Shown: piece by piece, positions 56,956 to 64,000 of the stretch
Layout of the letters: each line of letters opens with the position of its first letter
Position numbering within the stretch: the first letter of the stretch is position 1
Assembly: GCF_001647545.1 (NCBI RefSeq)
Contig: NZ_LSZH01000017.1
Coordinates: forward strand, 1-64,000
Direction of reading: 5' to 3'
Source of the DNA: Acinetobacter sp. SFB
GTDB taxonomy: Bacteria; Pseudomonadota; Gammaproteobacteria; Pseudomonadales; Moraxellaceae
Length of the DNA: 64,000 nt
The notes under the pieces: model-generated
Databases searched by the model: none
What the model was told of the DNA's origin: nothing
What the model saw: the letters and a program-made list of their open reading frames with translations, nothing else
Position numbers and translations under genes: made by a program

Positions 56956-57593
56956 CAGCACCTGTTTATTTTATCAGTGGTATTGATACCGGTATTGGCA
57001 AGACTTATACCACGGGTTATCTGGCAAAGTTATGGAATGAGCAGGGCAAAAAAACCATTACTCAAAAGCTGATCCAAACCGGTAATACTGATATTTCTGA
57101 AGATATTGAACAGCACCGTAAAATGATGCAGATGGGCTGGTTTCCAGAAGATGAAAGTAAGCTGACCATGCCAGAAATATTTAGCTATCCTGCATCTCCG
57201 CATCTGGCGACCAAAATTGATGGTCGTGAAATTGATTTTCAGAAAATTGCAGATGCAACCAAGCAACTGGCTGAAAAGTACGATGTGGTTTTGCTCGAAG
57301 GTGCAGGTGGCTTGATGGTGCCTTTAACCACAGAAATGCTAACCATTGATTACTTGGCTGAAAAGAAATTCCCGGTGATTTTGGTCAGTTCAGGGCGTTT
57401 AGGCAGTATTAATCATACTTTGCTGAGTCTGGAGGCTTTAAAAAGTCGTGGTCTGGAACTGTATGCTTTGGCGTATAACCTGAATGATGAATCGCAAGAC
57501 CCGCTTATTTCTAAAGATACTTCTGAGTATTTACAAGCGTATTTGGCGAAACATTTTCCTCAAGCGCAGTGGATGGATATTCCGGTGCTTTAA
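56952..57593 (+). CDS. bioD: Dethiobiotin synthase BioD
   Basis: BioD closes the ureido ring of dethiobiotin using CO2 and ATP. The 213-residue protein starts MTAPVYFISGIDTGIGKTY, which carries the P-loop, and has LLEGAGGLMVPLT and ILVSSGRLGSINHTLLSLEA. The ATG at 56952 overlaps the bioC stop by four bases; codons from 56931 belong to bioC. Biotin synthase bioB is not in the operon and must lie elsewhere. Confidence 0.95.
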   Translation: MTAPVYFISGIDTGIGKTYTTGYLAKLWNEQGKKTITQKLIQTGNTDISEDIEQHRKMMQMGWFPEDESKLTMPEIFSYPASPHLATKIDGREIDFQKIADATKQLAEKYDVVLLEGAGGLMVPLTTEMLTIDYLAEKKFPVILVSSGRLGSINHTLLSLEALKSRGLELYALAYNLNDESQDPLISKDTSEYLQAYLAKHFPQAQWMDIPVL

Positions 57594-57617
57594 AAGGTTC
57601 ACTTTCTAAAAAGTGAT

Positions 57618-57650
57618 AAAAAAGCCACTCAAATGAGTGGCTTTCGTTTT
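57618..57650. terminator. Bidirectional terminator between bioD and rluB
   Basis: AAAGCCACTC, loop AAAT, GAGTGGCTTT. On the minus strand it is followed directly by TTTT, so it suits rluB best; it also lies just after bioD. Confidence 0.85.
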
Positions 57651-57665
57651 AAAAGCATTTAAGAA

Positions 57666-58814
57666 TTAAAATTTCTTAAAGCCTTTTTTTAAACCAAAGG
57701 GTGGTTTACGTTGTGCAAATTTATCTGTAGCACGGTTTTGGTTTTCAAAGGTATTGCCGTTACGCTCAGTAGGCGCACGGTTGCCACGATCATCGCCACG
57801 TGGTTCTGAAGAACGATCAGTACGAGTATTAAAGCGGTTATCAGTATTGCCTTCGGTACGAACAGGGCGATTATTGAAACGATTGTCGCTGCGGTTGTCA
57901 GTACGGCCATGTTCAGGACTTGCTTGACGCGGGTCACGACGTTGTTCCGGCTGAGCTTCGCCTTCGTTATCACGACGTTGCTGACGCAAATAACCACCAC
58001 GACGTGCAGCCATTGGTTTTTCTTGCATACGTTCGTTACGACGTTTTGCCATACCAAACAGGCCAGTACCCTGACGCGGTTTCAACTCAACAGATTTGGT
58101 CAAGTTGTCGATATCGCCTTTATCAAGCTCCATCCAACGACCGGTACGAAGTTCGCGCGGTAAAATTACCGTACCGTAACGGGTACGAAGCAAGCGGCTA
58201 ACTTTAAGACCTTGCGATTCGAAAATACGACGAACTTCGCGGTTACGACCTTCTTTTACCACTACTTGATACCAGCGGTTAATCCCTTCACCACCAATTT
58301 CAGAAAATGATTCAAATTTTGCCGGACCATCATCCAGAACAACGCCTTCAGTCATGTTCTTTTTGAGTTGTGGTGATACTTCACCCATGACACGTACTGC
58401 ATATTCACGTTCAATTTCATTTGAAGGATGCATGAGACGGTTGGCCAATTCACCATCATTCGTGAACAGTAAAAGACCGGTCGAGTTAATGTCTAGACGG
58501 CCCACCATCACCCAGCGATCACCTGGAATTGAAGGAAGCTGTTCGAATACGGTCGGACGTGATTCAGGGTCATTGCGTGAACAAATTTCACCTTCTGGTT
58601 TGTAATAAATCAGAACACGACGACGAATTTCGTCTTCAATCTGGAATTGGACTTTACGACCATCGATGCGAAGCTCATCACCTGGTTCAATGCGTTCACC
58701 CACTTGGGCAACACGTCCGTTGATACTTACACGACCAGCGGCAATGACTTCTTCCATATAACGGCGAGAACCCAAACCAACGCGTGCAAGCACCTTTTGT
58801 AATTTTTCACTCAT
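57666..58814 (-). CDS. rluB: 23S rRNA pseudouridine(2605) synthase RluB
   Basis: RluB makes pseudouridine 2605 in 23S rRNA. The 382-residue protein has an N-terminal S4 RNA-binding domain (LQKVLARVGLGSRRYMEEVI) and the catalytic GRLDINSTGLLLFTNDGELA with the nucleophile Asp, then NREVRRIFESQGL. About 140 C-terminal residues (from about 245) are low-complexity, rich in Arg, Asn, Gly and Asp (NRSDNRFNNRP, NTDNRFNTRTDRS), longer than the core family needs and probably a disordered RNA-binding tail. It follows scpA-scpB on the same strand. Confidence 0.95.
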   Translation of the reverse strand: MSEKLQKVLARVGLGSRRYMEEVIAAGRVSINGRVAQVGERIEPGDELRIDGRKVQFQIEDEIRRRVLIYYKPEGEICSRNDPESRPTVFEQLPSIPGDRWVMVGRLDINSTGLLLFTNDGELANRLMHPSNEIEREYAVRVMGEVSPQLKKNMTEGVVLDDGPAKFESFSEIGGEGINRWYQVVVKEGRNREVRRIFESQGLKVSRLLRTRYGTVILPRELRTGRWMELDKGDIDNLTKSVELKPRQGTGLFGMAKRRNERMQEKPMAARRGGYLRQQRRDNEGEAQPEQRRDPRQASPEHGRTDNRSDNRFNNRPVRTEGNTDNRFNTRTDRSSEPRGDDRGNRAPTERNGNTFENQNRATDKFAQRKPPFGLKKGFKKF

Positions 58815-58855
58815 GACAGCATAACCTTAGAAATTATCATCAACAGTTCACCTAT

Positions 58856-59446
58856 CTATGACTTCGGTGCGTGAGCATCGAGCGCCATAAAAGCTTCCTT
58901 GGCATCCTGCAGGGGAGGCAATTGACCTAAAGACGACAGGCCAAAAGCATTTAAAAATTGTGGCGTTGTAACTAACAACGCGGGTCTTCCAGGGAGTTCT
59001 CTGAATCCGGACTCTTTAATCCAGTTCCAGTCAAACAAAGATCTTAGTATTTGACTATTGTTTGAAACCCCACGAATTTGTTCAATATCTGCTCGGGTTA
59101 CTGGTTGATGGTAAGCAATCACAGCAACGGTTTCGAGCAGGGTTGGCGACAAGCGAGTTGGTCGCTCTGGCCAAACCTGAGTAATGATATTGCGATATTT
59201 AGCACGAACCTGAAAACGGAAACCTTGTGCGGTTTCCACCAGTTCGATCGATCTGCCATGTTGTAGCATAGCAAGCTGTTGCAAGAATTGACGCAATTCT
59301 TGCTTAGTATACTTGTTTTGGAACGCTTCTTTTAAGCGTGCAATTGAAACAGCAGCTTCACTGGCAAAAATAATGGCTTCCAGTTGCATCAAAACTTCAT
59401 GTTGGTTATCTGCAACAGACAAAGGTGTGACTTGATCATTCATCAT
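58856..59446 (-). CDS. scpB: Segregation and condensation protein ScpB
   Basis: ScpB is a winged-helix kleisin-interacting subunit of the SMC condensin. The 196-residue protein has LEAIIFASEAAVSIARLKEA and the signature TRLSPTLLETVAVIAYHQPV followed by TRADIEQIRGV. The ATG at 59446 was chosen because AAGGAG lies 7 bp upstream and it overlaps the scpA TGA by four bases; a GTG at 59452 is too close to that site. Confidence 0.94.
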   Translation of the reverse strand: MMNDQVTPLSVADNQHEVLMQLEAIIFASEAAVSIARLKEAFQNKYTKQELRQFLQQLAMLQHGRSIELVETAQGFRFQVRAKYRNIITQVWPERPTRLSPTLLETVAVIAYHQPVTRADIEQIRGVSNNSQILRSLFDWNWIKESGFRELPGRPALLVTTPQFLNAFGLSSLGQLPPLQDAKEAFMALDAHAPKS

Positions 59447-60237
59447 GCCCACACTCCTTGAATCGCAAGTGGCGCTTCAATACCTGTCGCAATAATATTT
59501 ACTTTTTGTTGGCGTGTGAGTTCTAAAATGGCCATAAAGGTGACCACCATACCCATCCGCCCTTGACTCGGTTTCAATAAGGCCTCGAAATGTAGGATTT
59601 CACCTGACTGTAAGCGGCTTTGAATAAAGGCAATGCGCTCTTCAAGTAATACCGGTTCTTGCTGAATCTGATGAATGATTGGTTCTGGGCGATTAAACAC
59701 GCAAAATAAAGCATCGCGTAACAGAGCAATATCATAGCCTTCGTTGTTTTGTGCAATCTGACCCAAACTGACATTGGTTGGAAATGTATCACGTTCTAGG
59801 ACTGGCATCTGACCCAAACGTTCAGCCGCTTGTTTCAGCCGTAAATAGGTTTCGAGACGGTCAATGAGTTGTTGTTTTGGATCTTTTTCAATTGCAATGG
59901 GTGAGTTTGTTTTTGGAAGCAAGAGCCGCGATTTAAGATCGGCCAATAAAGCTGCCATCACCATATAGTCTGCGGTAAGTTCAATATTGAGTGACTTCAT
60001 TGCATCCATATAGGATAAATACTGAGCTGCAATCGGGGCAATATCAAGTTGTAATAAATCAAAACCGCTTTTTTGAATCAGGTAAATCAGGAAGTCGAGT
60101 GGTCCTTCGAAATGCTCTAAAAGTATTTCGAATGCTGCAGGAGGAATGTATAAATCCTCTGGAATTGATTCTTGCCACTCATCCATGACGCGGATGGGTG
60201 AAGCTTGCTCCATAGGATTATGGATCGGTTGATTCAT
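59443..60237 (-). CDS. scpA: Segregation and condensation protein ScpA
   Basis: ScpA is the kleisin that bridges the SMC heads. The 264-residue protein has the N-terminal FEILLEHFEGPLDFLIYLIQ and DLLQLDIAPIAAQYLSYM motifs and ADYMVMAALLADLKSRLLLP, with a C-terminal winged helix (VVTFMAILELTRQQKVNIIA). An N-terminal extension of about 25 residues precedes the conserved part. scpA-scpB-rluB is a common order. With smc at 43 kb this gives a complete condensin set in one window. Confidence 0.95.
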   Translation of the reverse strand: MNQPIHNPMEQASPIRVMDEWQESIPEDLYIPPAAFEILLEHFEGPLDFLIYLIQKSGFDLLQLDIAPIAAQYLSYMDAMKSLNIELTADYMVMAALLADLKSRLLLPKTNSPIAIEKDPKQQLIDRLETYLRLKQAAERLGQMPVLERDTFPTNVSLGQIAQNNEGYDIALLRDALFCVFNRPEPIIHQIQQEPVLLEERIAFIQSRLQSGEILHFEALLKPSQGRMGMVVTFMAILELTRQQKVNIIATGIEAPLAIQGVWA

Positions 60238-60525
60238 TACAGTTATAGGCCACGCGAATTTTCAAAAGCATGCAGAGGGGCTTTTGTTTCGATCTCGCAT
60301 CGAAAGAAAAAGCACATAATTAATCTGGGTAGTCTAAAGGAAAACGGCTTTCAAATAAATTACAAAAGCTAACAAATGACAAAAAAACTTAAAAAAAATA
60401 GGGAATTTTTATTTAAGTGAAAGTTAGCTGAACAATGTCATTGTTAAATATCTATTTTCTACTGGCATAAAAGCAATTCTTTACGCAAAATAAAATAAAT
60501 TAAAATAAACACGGTTTGATTCTAA
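60238..60525. promoter_or_regulatory. Divergent scpA/GNAT promoter region with two hairpins
   Basis: Near scpA are two stem-loops: AAAAGC...GCTTTT (60264-60285) and the perfect TTTCGAT-CTCGC-ATCGAAA (60287-60305). They would lie in the scpA leader or promoter. The remaining part to 60525 is AT-rich; promoters for both genes are expected but not pinned down. Confidence 0.35.
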
Positions 60526-61245
60526 ATGAAACTTTATCAAAAAGTACAAGAAAACGAATATGGTCAAATGATTGGGATTCCGGTAGCCAATCCCTTGTCC
60601 ATTCATCTGGTAGCAGAAAATCTATGCGGTAAAAATGTCAAATTACATGATTTGTCTGCAACCCCCTTGAGTGAAGAGCATTTTAAGCAAATTTGGCAAT
60701 GTGTAAAAACCGAAGCGGATCGCAGTTGTTGGACTTATTTGCCTTATTCAGGTTTTGAGACGACAGATGAGTTGCGAATTGCTTTAGATAACTATTTTGA
60801 CTTTAAAGGAACAACGCATTATTTAATTGAAGTGAGCCATAGAATGGTGGGATGGGTAGGGCTAATTAATCAATGTCCTGCGGATCATGTCATAGAGATT
60901 GGTAATGTTTATTTTTCACATCAAATGAAGCAGTCTACCGCCTCTACAGAAGTCATCTATTTACTTTTAAAAACTTGTTTTGAGCAAGGCTTTCGACGTG
61001 TGGAGTGGAAATGTGATGATTTGAATCAACCTTCAAAACGTGCAGCTTTACGTTTTGGATTTCAGTATGAAGGAACCTTTCGTCAGCACCGTATAGCCAA
61101 AGGTCGAAATCGTAATACAGCATGGTTTTCAATTCTGGATGAAGAATGGCCTGAATTGGAAAAAGCATATCAGGCCTGGTTGAAAATGGATAATTTTGAT
61201 CAAAATGGGCAACAAAAGATGCGGTTGAGGGATTTAACAGCTTAA
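60526..61245 (+). CDS. GNAT family N-acetyltransferase
   Basis: The 239-residue protein resembles RimJ/RimL-type acetyltransferases. It has VKLHDLSATPLSEEHFKQIW, the beta-strand pair YLIEVSHRMVGWVGLI, the AcCoA-binding helix segment EVIYLLLKTCFEQGFRRVEWKC (Arg/Gly loop less typical), and the C-terminal NQPSKRAALRFGFQYEGTFR seen in this group. It may acetylate a protein N-terminus or a small molecule; the substrate is unknown. Alone on its transcript. Confidence 0.87.
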   Translation: MKLYQKVQENEYGQMIGIPVANPLSIHLVAENLCGKNVKLHDLSATPLSEEHFKQIWQCVKTEADRSCWTYLPYSGFETTDELRIALDNYFDFKGTTHYLIEVSHRMVGWVGLINQCPADHVIEIGNVYFSHQMKQSTASTEVIYLLLKTCFEQGFRRVEWKCDDLNQPSKRAALRFGFQYEGTFRQHRIAKGRNRNTAWFSILDEEWPELEKAYQAWLKMDNFDQNGQQKMRLRDLTA

Positions 61246-61349
61246 TGAGAAAAATAATTTAAAAAAATTCCGCTGAATATTTGAAAAAATTAATAAAAGT
61301 GATATTTTGCACAGTAATAATTTATTGATAAATATAAATAAAGGCGGGT

Positions 61350-61826
61350 ATGAATATTAAATTTGTGGTTATTGGATTGTTGATTATTGGAGGATTTATA
61401 TTCTTCAATGACAGACATTATAAAAATGAACTAGAAGATCAATTTAGACAAGCGGGGCAAAGCGCTAAAGTAGGAACTAGAGTCGAGGTTTCCTCTTTAA
61501 GTTCCTATAATGATCGGGCGGAATTATTAAAAAATGAATATCCGCATATGACAGTCAGTATAACTCTCGAGGATTTTGGTCAATCGGGAATTCCTGATAA
61601 AGTTAAAGATAAAATAAAACAAACTGTCCAAAAACTAGCCTGTGATAATCTTACTACAGGTACAAAAGATGATGCTGATTTGATTAAATCAAGATTAAAT
61701 GTGCTTGAAGAAGATGGAATTACATGGACATATATTGTCTATAATCATCAAGGAGAAAAATTTTATGAGCATACTCAAATGGTTAAAAATTGTTCTGAAT
61801 TTATGAAATTAAGAGAAATATATTAA
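61350..61826 (+). CDS. Hypothetical membrane-anchored protein
   Basis: The 158-residue protein has one N-terminal hydrophobic segment (FVVIGLLIIGGFIFF), so it is anchored with the rest outside, or exported. The body is mixed alpha/beta with a conserved-looking pair of cysteines (ACDNLTTG and KNCSEFMKL) that could form a disulphide. No family was recognised. The codon use is more AT-rich than in neighbouring genes, which might reflect recent acquisition. It converges on the Sua5/YciO gene. Confidence 0.65.
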   Translation: MNIKFVVIGLLIIGGFIFFNDRHYKNELEDQFRQAGQSAKVGTRVEVSSLSSYNDRAELLKNEYPHMTVSITLEDFGQSGIPDKVKDKIKQTVQKLACDNLTTGTKDDADLIKSRLNVLEEDGITWTYIVYNHQGEKFYEHTQMVKNCSEFMKLREIY

Positions 61827-61835
61827 AATTATAAT

Positions 61836-61868
61836 ATATAAGTGCTTTTTACTCAAAAGCACTTATAT
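61836..61868. terminator. Perfect 14-bp palindrome between convergent genes
   Basis: ATATAAGTGCTTTT, loop TACTC, AAAAGCACTTATAT. It overlaps the last codons of the Sua5/YciO gene. T tracts are weak on either side, so it may be a terminator or an mRNA-end stabiliser. Confidence 0.6.
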
Positions 61869-62466
61869 CACCAACCCCACGACGGATCACTTGCGGATGC
61901 TCACCGGATAAATCAACAATACTGGTGGTGTTTAAAATGCCTAGACCACCATCGACAAACACATCAATGCGTTTGCCCAGTTCCATTTCAATATCATACG
62001 GATCATCTAAAGGATCTATATGGTCGGGCAGAATCAGTGTGCTGGTTAAAAGCGGTTCACCCAATTCCTTGAGTAGCATCCGACAAATTGGATTACTGGG
62101 AATGCGAAGTCCAATGGTTTTCTTTTTAGGATGCATCAGTCGTTTAGGAACTTCACTGGTTGCAGGTAAGATAAAGGTGGTTACAGCAGGGGTATTATTT
62201 TTCAGCAACCGATACATGGCATTGTCCACCTTGGCATAGGTGGCAATATCGGATAAATCACAACACAGGATGGCATATTGATGCTTTGGCCCTAAGCCAC
62301 GAATTTGTGCAATACGCTCCATGGCATTTTTATTACCGATTTGACAGCCAATTGCATATGCGGCATCGGTCGGATAGACCACCACATCGCCAGCGCGAAT
62401 ACGTTCTACCGCCTGCGTGATTAAACGGGGTTGAGGATTATCAGGATGTACTCTTAAATGAAGCAT
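61849..62466 (-). CDS. Sua5/YciO/YrdC-family protein (L-threonylcarbamoyladenylate synthase type)
   Basis: The 205-residue protein has the YrdC-fold core: GDVVVYPTDAAYAIGCQIGN, ERIAQIRGLGPKHQYAILC, TTFILPATSEVPKRLMHPK, and KTIGLRIPSNPI. TsaC/Sua5 members make threonylcarbamoyl-AMP for t6A37. The KHQYAILCCDLSD and HPKKKTIGLRIP segments are closer to the YciO branch, whose activity is weaker or different, so the assignment to TsaC is not certain. GGGAGAG precedes the ATG. Confidence 0.88.
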   Translation of the reverse strand: MLHLRVHPDNPQPRLITQAVERIRAGDVVVYPTDAAYAIGCQIGNKNAMERIAQIRGLGPKHQYAILCCDLSDIATYAKVDNAMYRLLKNNTPAVTTFILPATSEVPKRLMHPKKKTIGLRIPSNPICRMLLKELGEPLLTSTLILPDHIDPLDDPYDIEMELGKRIDVFVDGGLGILNTTSIVDLSGEHPQVIRRGVGDISAFE

Positions 62467-62550
62467 ATTTATTCTCTCCCGATTTATTTTTAGACATTAT
62501 CTGTTGATATTACAAAGTCTTGCAATCAAGCTTTGATGCGTTTATGTAAT

Positions 62551-63213
62551 TTAGTCTAACATTTTTCGTTGAAACTCATCACTTTGTAATGTTTTGCCAC
62601 TTCGTGTACAGGCACAGATACACTGAATAAAGCGTGCAGCATCGCTGGGAAGTTTGGCTTTGCCATTAAAATATTGCTGAACTTGGGCATATACATTGTC
62701 TTTAAAAGTTGCACCATCACCACCATCACCGGTTAAATTATCTAAAGATACACGGAATTTTCGACCGAAAGCTTGAGAGAATAACCATTCAATGGCTTGC
62801 GGTTTAATTTCCACCTGTTCAAATAATGCCTGTTGATCAGAACTTCGGCCATCCGGAGCATACCAATAGCCCAAGTCCGCCACTAATCGTCTTTGGTCGC
62901 CCGCAATGCTCCAGTGGCTGATCTCGTGTAACGCACTATTAAAGAAACCATGTGCAAACTGAATGCGAGCAGGAATGTCTTTCGTCGCTGGAAAATATTC
63001 AGGTTCAAAATCACCACGAACAAGCGTCACATTTAGGTGGGAAAACCAGTGATTAAAGTGTAATATAAGCCAATCTACTTGTTGAACTTCTGTTTGCAAA
63101 TTAGCCCAAGGTGAAAGTTGCACATGGTCTAAATAAACCGCAGAATTTGAGGTTGAATGAGTGGTTAACCGTAATGAAGTGGTGACTTCAGGTTGCGGCT
63201 GCAACTGATGCAT
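62551..63213 (-). CDS. epmC: Elongation factor P hydroxylase EpmC
   Basis: EpmC hydroxylates the beta-lysyl-modified lysine of EF-P after EpmA and EpmB act. The 220-residue protein has the family segments EYFPATKD, IQFAHGFFNSALHEISHW with a metal-binding HExxH, GYWYAPDGRSSDQQALFE and KPQAIEWLFSQAFG. The ATG at 63213 was chosen over an in-frame TTG at 63252, which has no conserved sequence; neither has a strong ribosome-binding site. EpmA and EpmB are not in the window. Confidence 0.88.
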   Translation of the reverse strand: MHQLQPQPEVTTSLRLTTHSTSNSAVYLDHVQLSPWANLQTEVQQVDWLILHFNHWFSHLNVTLVRGDFEPEYFPATKDIPARIQFAHGFFNSALHEISHWSIAGDQRRLVADLGYWYAPDGRSSDQQALFEQVEIKPQAIEWLFSQAFGRKFRVSLDNLTGDGGDGATFKDNVYAQVQQYFNGKAKLPSDAARFIQCICACTRSGKTLQSDEFQRKMLD

Positions 63214-63310
63214 GACTTGTATTACCCAAATGATCTGTCTAAATAAGTACAAAATTGTATCTTAATCTTTGACAGAGTACCCATGAATTTGTAGAATTGC
63301 CGCCTTAATT

Positions 63311-63868
63311 ATGTCAGCAAATACCTTTCCGGCACAGATTGAGCCGTTTAAATGGGCTGAGCAAGGCTTTACATGGTCAGGTACCCTGCCATTGTCTCGC
63401 TTTGTTCGTATTTCCCGTGAAACCGTTGGATCAATTGATCATCAATTGATTAACATTGACTGTAAACTATCAATGGATGCGTATCATCGTATCGTATGGT
63501 TAGATGGACATGTTGAAACGAAAGTTCCAATGGAATGTCAGCGTTGTCTGCAGACCGTTGAAATTCCTCTCGTTTCAGACTTTCATTTAGCGCTTGTGGA
63601 TGATGAATCACTGATAGAGCGCTTGGATGAGGATGCTGATTTCATCGTCTTAGGTGAAGGTGAAGCAACGATAAAAGGTAGCATTGATGCGCCTGCGTCG
63701 GCTGATTTGCTCGCACTGATAGAAGATGAATTGTTATTGTTGATGCCTTTGTCTCCCAAGCATGATGTTTGTGTGCATAAGCATCAACCCGCCGATGAAG
63801 ACATTGCCGAAGAAAAACGGGATAATCCGTTTGGTGTTTTGGCAGGTTTGAAGGGCAAACTTAACTAA
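63311..63868 (+). CDS. yceD: YceD family protein (DUF177), 23S rRNA accumulation factor
   Basis: The 185-residue DUF177 protein is encoded just before rpmF, the usual place. It shows the conserved cysteine pair segment VPMECQRCLQTVEIP and the acidic C-terminal half with EDELLLLMPLSPKHD. YceD is required for normal 23S rRNA levels in E. coli and plants. The gap to rpmF is 77 bp, so co-transcription is probable; the fab genes that normally follow are outside the window. Confidence 0.92.
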   Translation: MSANTFPAQIEPFKWAEQGFTWSGTLPLSRFVRISRETVGSIDHQLINIDCKLSMDAYHRIVWLDGHVETKVPMECQRCLQTVEIPLVSDFHLALVDDESLIERLDEDADFIVLGEGEATIKGSIDAPASADLLALIEDELLLLMPLSPKHDVCVHKHQPADEDIAEEKRDNPFGVLAGLKGKLN

Positions 63869-63945
63869 TTTTTGTGTTATACTGTAAAGTATAAGACAAC
63901 TGAATTTGTTCTGATCCATTTTTTCGATCTTTGTAAGGAGCCATC

Positions 63946-64000
63946 ATGGCCGTTCAGCAAAACCGTAAAAGTCGCTCTCGCCGTGACATGCGCCGTTCAC
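63946..64000 (+). CDS. rpmF: 50S ribosomal protein L32, 5' part (truncated by window)
   Basis: ATG at 63946 with AAGGAG at 63935-63940 starts MAVQQNRKSRSRRDMRRSH, the standard N-terminus of L32. The remainder lies beyond the window. It follows yceD, as in most proteobacteria. Confidence 0.95.
   Translation, partial: MAVQQNRKSRSRRDMRRS

Overview
The window is chromosomal DNA of a gammaproteobacterium, almost certainly an Acinetobacter species. The base composition is AT-leaning. The gene order rpoN-hpf-ibaG-murA-hisG-hisD-hisC followed by pabB and the filABCDEF putative pilus locus is characteristic of that genus. Other pointers are SMC/ScpAB instead of MukBEF, a short-form HisG, and a biotin operon with its own BioH-like esterase. 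The species cannot be fixed from the sequence alone.

Layout. Bases 1-1743 hold the 3' end of a 5S rRNA gene with its terminator, then mobile-element debris: a 25-codon IS3-type fragment and a decayed IS5-family copy with intact ends. rpoN follows directly, without its usual lptB neighbour. From 1744 to 8852 come sigma-54, ribosome hibernation, BolA-like IbaG, MurA and three histidine genes. pabB is on the opposite strand. From 10470 to 18728 lies the fil locus: a secreted FilA behind its own terminator, a C39-like peptidase, two outer-membrane barrel proteins, a Pro/Gln-rich periplasmic protein and a large lipoprotein. From 18792 to 26650 are housekeeping genes (two Nudix enzymes, a gamma-carbonic anhydrase homologue, tsaB, uppP, rsmJ, a membrane C13 peptidase, fghA, rpe).

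The 26.6-36 kb segment is the most accessory part. It contains a 12-bp-period array of DnaA-box-like sequences, a copper operon, a guanidine-II-type riboswitch in front of a Gdx/SugE exporter, ogt, a NERD protein, dusC, a PQQ-type sugar dehydrogenase lipoprotein, a candidate CsrA-titrating small RNA on the minus strand, and gene-poor stretches. From 36.4 to 50 kb there is again a conserved core: CcsA-like protein, ffh, a decayed and an intact RBBP9-type hydrolase, coaX-birA, a TSUP transporter, a GntR regulator, and smc-zipA-ligA. From 50 to 64 kb are an SDR reductase, a bacterioferritin lacking the haem-ligand methionine, a periplasmic peroxiredoxin, a biotin operon (bioH-like, bioA, bioF, bioC, bioD), rluB-scpB-scpA, a GNAT protein, a Sua5/YciO protein, EpmC, YceD and the start of rpmF.

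Start codons were chosen from ribosome-binding sites and family lengths. No database search was possible, so functional names rest on recognised motifs and gene order.
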